Shown here one piece after another: positions 58,759 through 64,000 of a DNA stretch of 64,000 nt. This DNA comes from M3007 sp044350425. Lineage in GTDB: Bacteria; Bacteroidota; Bacteroidia; Chitinophagales; Saprospiraceae. The DNA is taken from positions 1 to 64,000 of the forward strand of contig JBILHS010000008.1 of assembly GCA_044350425.1 (NCBI GenBank), in the 5' to 3' direction. Position 1 is the first letter of the stretch; each line of letters opens with the position of its first letter. Below the pieces are notes generated by a model, which saw only the letters and a list, made by a program, of their open reading frames with translations, was not told the origin of the DNA and ran no database searches. Made by a program: the position numbers and the translations under genes.

Positions 58759-60174
58759 ATGAAGTTCAAATTTCACCTCTTCATCGCAACGATGGTACAG
58801 GCCTTAAATGGTCAATCCCAGGCATTTTATTTCGGAGCCGACCTCTCTTACGTCCATGAAATGGAAGATTGTGGGGTGGTGTACAAGGAGTCTGGCCAAG
58901 TCAAAGAAGTTTACCAGATTTTTGCGGACCATCATTGCAATCTGGTCCGGCTCCGCTTGTGGCATACGCCCCAATGGTATGACGGATTGAATGCAGGCAA
59001 GCGATATTCAGATTTTCAGGATGTTCGTCAAAGTATCATGCGGGCCAAAGCACAGGGGATGAAGGTATTACTCGACTTCCACCTTTCTGACAGTTGGGCA
59101 GATCCCGGCCATCAGGTGGTGCCGGCAGCATGGTTGGGGGTGGTGGATAATTTGCCACGTTTGAAAGACTCGCTGTACAACTACATTTCCCAAACATTGA
59201 TAAGTCTGAACAGCGAAGGACTACTCCCCGAAATGGTGCAGATTGGCAATGAAACCAATCGGGGCATACTGCTTTCGCCTACGGTGGATGCGGCCGGATG
59301 GAGCCTCGATTGGAATCGGAATAGTCAACTATTCAAGGGAGCGATCCAGGCGGTGCGCGATGTGGAAAGCGCTACGGGTAAAAACATTCAGGTTGCGCTC
59401 CATATCGCAGGGCCCTCGGAGGCAGATTGGTTGGTGGCAGGCTTTTGGGCCAATGGGGTGACCGATTTTGATGTGATCGGCCTTTCGTACTATTGGGCCT
59501 GGCATAAGCCTGCCAGCATCACGGATGTAGGGAATATCGTTTCTGAGCTTCGACAGAACTACCCGGGTAAGGAAGTGATGATTTTTGAAACCGGGTATCC
59601 CTGGACTTTACAATGGGAAGATAACGCAAACAACATTATTACCGAATTGAATCCGGGCTATGCACCCGCAAGTCCGGATAATCAACGAAAATGGTTGGTA
59701 GATATGACCCAAACAGCCATCAATAAGGGTGCAAAAGGGGTGGTCTATTGGGAACCGGCATGGCAATCATCGCCATGTTGGACGCAATGGGGGCAGGGCT
59801 CGCATCAGGAACATGCTACTTTTTTTGATTTTCAAAACAACTTATTGGCCGGCGGGGGATTGGATTTTATGGAATTTCCATATCAAAACCTATCGCCTGT
59901 CGAGGTCATAGAAAACAAGGTAAATTTCAGTGTCTGGCCTGATAACCAAGTGGCCAATTTGGTCATTCAATTGCAAGGCAATTCATGGGCAGAAGTAATG
60001 GATTTCAAGTTGGTAAACGCTAACGGGGAACTTATAACCTCTCGCAAAATGCATGCTTCACCCGGCTCGGAATTACATGTTCCAATACCAGTATTGCCTC
60101 CGGGCATTTATTATTGTTCGATTTTTGATGGGAAAGTGCTAAAAGCCACCCGTGGGGTTATAATTCACAAGTAA
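58759..60174 (+). CDS. Arabinogalactan endo-beta-1,4-galactanase (GH53) with T9SS-like tail
   Basis: 471 residues. Signal peptide to ~20 (GQSQA). GH53 (beta/alpha)8 barrel ~25-370: FGADLSYVHEMEDCGVVYK at the start, FHLSDSWADPGHQ, acid/base Glu in VQIGNETNRGIL near 160, nucleophile Glu in VMIFETGYPW near 275. Then a C-terminal beta domain ~390-471 ending GIYYCSIFDGKVLKATRGVI, like a type A sorting tail. Hydrolyses beta-1,4-galactan side chains. It converges on the Sus genes and shares their terminator, giving the locus its likely substrate. Confidence 0.93.
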   Translation: MKFKFHLFIATMVQALNGQSQAFYFGADLSYVHEMEDCGVVYKESGQVKEVYQIFADHHCNLVRLRLWHTPQWYDGLNAGKRYSDFQDVRQSIMRAKAQGMKVLLDFHLSDSWADPGHQVVPAAWLGVVDNLPRLKDSLYNYISQTLISLNSEGLLPEMVQIGNETNRGILLSPTVDAAGWSLDWNRNSQLFKGAIQAVRDVESATGKNIQVALHIAGPSEADWLVAGFWANGVTDFDVIGLSYYWAWHKPASITDVGNIVSELRQNYPGKEVMIFETGYPWTLQWEDNANNIITELNPGYAPASPDNQRKWLVDMTQTAINKGAKGVVYWEPAWQSSPCWTQWGQGSHQEHATFFDFQNNLLAGGGLDFMEFPYQNLSPVEVIENKVNFSVWPDNQVANLVIQLQGNSWAEVMDFKLVNANGELITSRKMHASPGSELHVPIPVLPPGIYYCSIFDGKVLKATRGVIIHK

Positions 60175-60183
60175 ATAAAAAAG

Positions 60184-60216
60184 AAAGGGCTGCCCCGGAA
60201 TCCGGGGCAGCCCTTT
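60184..60216. terminator. Bidirectional terminator between GH53 and SusE
   Basis: Near-perfect stem AAAGGGCTGCCCCGG/CCGGGGCAGCCCTTT with loop AAT, A-rich on one side. It ends both convergent transcripts. Confidence 0.9.
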
Positions 60217-60235
60217 GAATAAAAACACATGCGGA

Positions 60236-61285
60236 TCAGTTTTTAGTGATCTTATACGTGTAGATCGCGGCGCCTAAATTGAGTTCAATGGTGTAGTTGC
60301 CTGCTTCTGCAACCGCAATATTGTCGCCACCATATTCCATTTTTTTATTGGCCCCTGTGTCACCTAAATTGATGCCCCAGTCGTCATTAGCGCGGAATTT
60401 GATCTCTCCGGCTACCAGATTGACTGTTATGGTCCATTTATTCGTGCCGGGATCATAGGTCATATTCTGGTCGCTGTCCCAGCCGTTGGGTGTAGCAGAG
60501 CCAATCAGACCCCAGTCCGTCTTCGTATAGGAGTGGGTCAAAGCATTCAGGTCAACATTAAGTTTGTAAACACCGGGCGCTGCCAACGCAATGTCGGTAC
60601 CGCCAGCTTCCAGGGTGCCATCAGCACCGGTATCACCCCAGTTGGTATCCCATGATGGACCTTTGGTAAACTTGTATTTGGCGTCGGTGATTCCGTAATA
60701 AATGTAACCCTCATACCGATCATCACTTTTTGCAGAGAAAATGACGGTATTGTTGTTTTCCGGCTTCCAGGGGTCTGGCGTCTGGTAACTACCCGGAACC
60801 TGTAATTGAGGATAAACAATATTCACTACATAAGGCTTGATCTGCAAAGTGATGGAAGGTGAAGTAAGTACCGGAAGGGTAGCATCACTTCCAAGCTTTG
60901 CTACTACCCGAAACTCAACATTGGAGAATTCATCACCAGGCAAGTCCTTTGTCAACATGATGGTGTTGATTTTTTCATTGGTGACTGTACCCAGGGAAAG
61001 TTTGTTCACAGAACCAACCGTTACTGCCCCGGCAAAATTATTGCCTGCCTTGTCCATTTCCAGGGTGTAATTCACCCCAGCTTCGAATCCATAGTCAGCA
61101 GCCGTCCACTCAAAAATCTTAAAGATATCCGCAGCGGTACTTTCAGTCAGCGTGAAGGTAGTGCCTCCAGCCGGGCTGACAATTAGTGGTGGATTACCTG
61201 GTGTGAGTATCGGCTCTTTGTCTTTTTCAGTACATGCGCTTAAGAAAAGCGCCGTAAAAAGCGCGAGGGAAAGTATTTTTTTCAT
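60236..61285 (-). CDS. SusE-type surface glycan-binding lipoprotein
   Basis: 349 residues from ATG 61285 (MKKILSLALFTALFLSAC, lipobox). SusE N-domain ~25-155 (LIVSPAGGTTFTLTESTAADIFKIFEWTAADYG). Two tandem starch/glycan-binding-like modules ~160-255 and ~258-349, each with the GDTGADGTLEAGG-type loop and a WGLIGSATPNGWDSDQNMTYD motif. Outer-membrane, probably surface-exposed binding protein. Its C-terminal ~190 residues are strikingly like the insert in the SusD gene just upstream. Confidence 0.92.
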   Translation of the reverse strand: MKKILSLALFTALFLSACTEKDKEPILTPGNPPLIVSPAGGTTFTLTESTAADIFKIFEWTAADYGFEAGVNYTLEMDKAGNNFAGAVTVGSVNKLSLGTVTNEKINTIMLTKDLPGDEFSNVEFRVVAKLGSDATLPVLTSPSITLQIKPYVVNIVYPQLQVPGSYQTPDPWKPENNNTVIFSAKSDDRYEGYIYYGITDAKYKFTKGPSWDTNWGDTGADGTLEAGGTDIALAAPGVYKLNVDLNALTHSYTKTDWGLIGSATPNGWDSDQNMTYDPGTNKWTITVNLVAGEIKFRANDDWGINLGDTGANKKMEYGGDNIAVAEAGNYTIELNLGAAIYTYKITKN

Positions 61286-61395
61286 TGTTTTATTTTTTTG
61301 AGACTTCAGGTGTTTGGAAGCCCGAACCGCAGCAATGATCTGTAATTTAATTGCTAAGGTCCGGGTATCCAAAGCCCCAAGGTCTTATGATTCAA

Positions 61396-63591
61396 TTAAT
61401 AACCGTCGTTTTGAGACAAATTTGGGTTTGCGCCACGGTCAGCTGCCGGGATTGGGTAGACATCCAGGTGTTTGGAAGTTGAAACACCATTTGGAGTGCC
61501 TCCTTTCCAGGGCCACAGGTAGCTGGTTTCGCTGAATTTGCCAAAGCGCACCAGATCGGTACGACGGTGGCCCTCCCAGTAAAATTCGCGGGCTAGTTCG
61601 TCCAGGATGAAGTCCAGGGTCAGATCGCTCGCTGCAATATTTCCAGAAGTGCCGGCATAAGCCCGTTCGCGGATGGTATTGACATAACCCAGGGCAGTAC
61701 TCAGATCGCCACTTCCGCCGCGCAAAACAGCTTCTGCGTACATTAAGTAAGCCTCTTCCACACGGAACATCGGGAAATCAATGTCGACAAAGGTCAGGTT
61801 AGATCCTGCTGCGCCAGCAGAAGTAACATTTTTGAACTTTGTGATCGCGTAGCCATTGTTAAACTGCGAGATATCAGAGATCTCCAGAGACTGTCCATCG
61901 GTATAAAATAAGGCGCGTCGATCGAAGGACGGACGGTCTATCGAATAGGTGTAGTCAGGCTTATCCAGGTAAAGTTTGATCGTGTAAGTGCCTACGCTTG
62001 GGATCGCAATGTTCTGACCACCTGCTTCAAGTAATGCATTGGCGCCGTCATCACCATAATTCAGGCCCCAGTCATCATTGGCTCGGAATTTTACTTCTCC
62101 GGCAACCAAATTTGCAATAATGACCCACGCTCCTTCTGTTGCATCATAGGTCATATTTTGGTCTGAGTTCCAGCCATCTGCCGTTGCGGAACCGATCAGA
62201 CCCCAGTCTGTTTTCAGCAGTGTGTAGGTCAGCGCAGTCAGATCTACATTGAATTTGTAAAATCCAGCTTCGGCAACACTCAGGTTCGCGCCATTGGGTT
62301 CGAGGGTGCCGTTGGCGCCGTCGTCGCCCAGGTTATTGCTCCAGTCTGGACCCAGGGTGATCTTGAACTCCTTCTGATCCGCCGGGAAATAAATATACCC
62401 TTCGTAGGTATTATCACTATTCTTGGATGCAAGTTGATTTGCCGTAGCCGGAGTCCAGCCCTGGTAACCACCGGGTACATAGATCACCGGATAGGTCGTA
62501 TTGCCCGGATTGGGCGCAACGATCACACTACCACCACCAATGGCCGGAAATTTGTTCACAATGGCACTGGTGGTACGGATACCACCCCAGCCACCATCCA
62601 GTCCAAATGCAGCAGCACTCATACTTCCGCCCACGGCTGCGTGTGCGATGAAGGTAGTTCCACCATACGTTTTAGACCTTTCACCGTCAAAGGTCACCGG
62701 GAATATAATTCCGTTTGCAGTGTGGTTATCTGCAAGGAAAAGGTGGGTGTAATCCGGATCAAGGGTGAAGCCTGCACTGATCACTTTTTGACTGTAGGTA
62801 GCGCACTCGCTGTAGAGTTTGCGTCCGGTGTAGACTTCTGCATTGAGGTAAAGTTTGGCCAGAAGCATCCAGGCACAAGCCTGGTCAGCTCGCGCGTACT
62901 CATTGGCGCGCGGGGCAGCAAGTTCGGCATCAATGGCTTTCAACTCGCTTTCTATGTAGCTGAACAACTGTTCAGGACTTGCCTGCGGTGGGAAAAAAGA
63001 GCCCACTTGGTCGTTTTCCGTAACATAAGGTGGTTTGCGGAAAAGATCCAGTGCATGCCAGTAGCTGAGGGCGCGCAGGAAGCGTGCCTCTGCACGAAAC
63101 TTGGCAATGTCGGTTCGCAGCGCAGGGGTGGTGCTTGGGCGACTGTCCAGTTTCTCATTCGTCGTTTCCCGCAGGAATTCGTTGCAAAGCGAGATCTGGT
63201 AAAAGATACGGTTGTACATCGCTGTAACAAACTCGTTGTTTGCGTCCCAGTCCTGCTGGTGGAAATCCTGGATCGTTCCGTCATTCCAGGCAATCACCGC
63301 TTCGTCGGTAGGCAATTCCTGAGCTTTCCAGTATTGACGAATGTAGGTAGAAAAGCCCTCGTCAATGCCTGAAATATCGGGCTGACCAGCAGGGCCTTCC
63401 TGACCGCTGAGTGCCAGGCCGGCATAAAGTTTTGCCAGAACCTGTTTGTACGCAGCAGGACTGTCATACACCACCGCCGAAGTGATCACGTCCTTGTCCA
63501 ATGGAATGGTATCAAGGTCTTTGAAGCACGACTCGGCCATGATCATCATGCCAGCCAAAAGTGCGAGTGTTTTAAAAGACAAAAATTTCAT
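61396..63591 (-). CDS. SusD/RagB lipoprotein with two inserted SusE-like binding modules
   Basis: 731 residues; ordinary SusD proteins have ~500-570. Lipoprotein signal MAESC (~22). SusD TPR part ~25-355 (YKQVLAKLYAGLAL, FRAEARFLRALSYWHALDLF, RADQACAWMLLAKLYLNAEVY). Inserted segment ~365-550 (NTYEGYIYFPADQKEF, WGLIGSATADGWNSDQNM, FRANDDWGLNYGDDGA) parallels the SusE modules. SusD resumes ~555 (RRALFYTDGQ, FRVEEAYLMYAEAVLRGG, EFYWEGHRRTDLVRFG) to the end. The frame is intact. Captures glycan on the SusC lid. SusC lies upstream. Confidence 0.93.
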   Translation of the reverse strand: MKFLSFKTLALLAGMMIMAESCFKDLDTIPLDKDVITSAVVYDSPAAYKQVLAKLYAGLALSGQEGPAGQPDISGIDEGFSTYIRQYWKAQELPTDEAVIAWNDGTIQDFHQQDWDANNEFVTAMYNRIFYQISLCNEFLRETTNEKLDSRPSTTPALRTDIAKFRAEARFLRALSYWHALDLFRKPPYVTENDQVGSFFPPQASPEQLFSYIESELKAIDAELAAPRANEYARADQACAWMLLAKLYLNAEVYTGRKLYSECATYSQKVISAGFTLDPDYTHLFLADNHTANGIIFPVTFDGERSKTYGGTTFIAHAAVGGSMSAAAFGLDGGWGGIRTTSAIVNKFPAIGGGSVIVAPNPGNTTYPVIYVPGGYQGWTPATANQLASKNSDNTYEGYIYFPADQKEFKITLGPDWSNNLGDDGANGTLEPNGANLSVAEAGFYKFNVDLTALTYTLLKTDWGLIGSATADGWNSDQNMTYDATEGAWVIIANLVAGEVKFRANDDWGLNYGDDGANALLEAGGQNIAIPSVGTYTIKLYLDKPDYTYSIDRPSFDRRALFYTDGQSLEISDISQFNNGYAITKFKNVTSAGAAGSNLTFVDIDFPMFRVEEAYLMYAEAVLRGGSGDLSTALGYVNTIRERAYAGTSGNIAASDLTLDFILDELAREFYWEGHRRTDLVRFGKFSETSYLWPWKGGTPNGVSTSKHLDVYPIPAADRGANPNLSQNDGY

Positions 63592-63617
63592 ATCTCGTTG
63601 AAAATTGGATGTTTGAA

Positions 63618-64000
63618 TTAGAAATCAGCTTTGACGCCGATCAGGTAAGTGCGCGAACGTGGGTAAACGTTGTTGTCAATACCGTTGAATACTTCAGGGT
63701 CAAGACCGTCATATTTGGTGACCAATAGTGGGTTTTGAACGGTTACTGAAAGCCGGAGTGCACGAATACTTTTGCCTACAGCGCCAAACGAATACCCTGC
63801 TGTAATGTGATCGATTCGCAGGAAGGATGCATCCTGGATGAAGTGGTCACTAAAATACTGCGGCACGGTAAAGTCTATTTCACTGGTAGGAGAAAGTACG
63901 TTGCGCAAAACGCCTGTGCTGCCATAAAGTTGATTGTAAAAGGCGTTATTCGACAAGTTATTGTTGTACATGTAGTTGCCGATGTTGGAGCGGCCAGCCA
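63618..64000 (-). CDS. SusC/RagA TonB-linked outer-membrane transporter (3' end only)
   Basis: The frame is open to the window edge, so the 5' part lies beyond 64000. About 127 residues visible: GRSNIGNYMYNN, ASFLRIDHITAGYSFG, LRLSVTVQNPLLVTKYDGLDPEV and the C-terminal YPRSRTYLIGVKADF, the classic SusC last strand with terminal Phe. It lies 27 bp upstream of SusD. Imports oligosaccharides, here presumably galactan fragments. Confidence 0.95.
   Translation of the reverse strand, partial: AGRSNIGNYMYNNNLSNNAFYNQLYGSTGVLRNVLSPTSEIDFTVPQYFSDHFIQDASFLRIDHITAGYSFGAVGKSIRALRLSVTVQNPLLVTKYDGLDPEVFNGIDNNVYPRSRTYLIGVKADF

Overview
The window looks like chromosome from a Bacteroidota bacterium, most likely of the Saprospiraceae/Haliscomenobacter type. 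Evidence for this: type IX secretion (T9SS) C-terminal sorting tails, a SusC/SusD/SusE locus, no Shine-Dalgarno boxes, ACCTTTG/TAnnTTTG-type -7 boxes just upstream of genes, HYR and CHRD domain proteins, and DUF3857/DUF2851 proteins. The genus is an inference. No rRNA, tRNA, CRISPR array or transposase gene was seen.

Layout. 0-2.8 kb: palindromic repeats and aconitase. 2.9-30.4 kb: a stress/envelope island, nearly all on the minus strand. It holds a GT4 fusion protein and a GH130 enzyme, a giant ice-binding/HYR adhesin, small lipoproteins, CsbD, YtxH, lmo0937- and Thivi_2564-type membrane peptides, OmpA proteins, a second ice-binding lipoprotein, YceI, and a regulatory block (AraC-type regulator, hybrid histidine kinase, receiver protein). 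31-43 kb: a CHRD protein, a BNR-type T9SS protein, a GT4, an SPFH protein, an M1 peptidase and a TonB-dependent receptor. 42.8-50 kb: BamA, two parvulin-type periplasmic chaperones, and an ECF sigma factor with a membrane-anchored barrel protein. 50-57 kb: two DUF3857 proteins, a glucosaminidase, RsmG and a sigma-like/TPR protein. 57-64 kb: DUF2851, then a galactan utilisation locus (GH53 facing SusE, SusD and partial SusC).

Main result. Eleven promoters between 5.6 and 29.6 kb share one architecture. Read in the direction of transcription, it is two direct copies of AATTNTGTAA with start points exactly 21 bp apart, then 22-24 bp, then an ACCTTTG-like -7 box. I did not find it elsewhere in the window. 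It would place nearly all the island genes, including both ice-binding proteins, the small stress peptides, GH130 and GT4, in one undescribed regulon. The geometry fits an activator that binds direct repeats on one helix face beside the -35 region, such as an AraC or LytTR protein. The island encodes an AraC-type regulator next to a histidine kinase.

The same island is being eroded by short non-autonomous elements: (A) a 112-bp element with 9-bp target duplications, six full copies; (B) a ~97-bp TATA-flanked element; (C) a ~155-bp inverted-repeat element; and (D) a 212-bp relative of A at 35.4 kb. They split an OmpA lipoprotein (A), a YceI gene (B), the signal peptide of an ice-binding lipoprotein (C) and a duplicated histidine kinase (A), and they supply the C-terminus of a duplicated receiver protein (C). 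In the first three cases, removing the insert and one target copy restores the reading frame across the insertion site.
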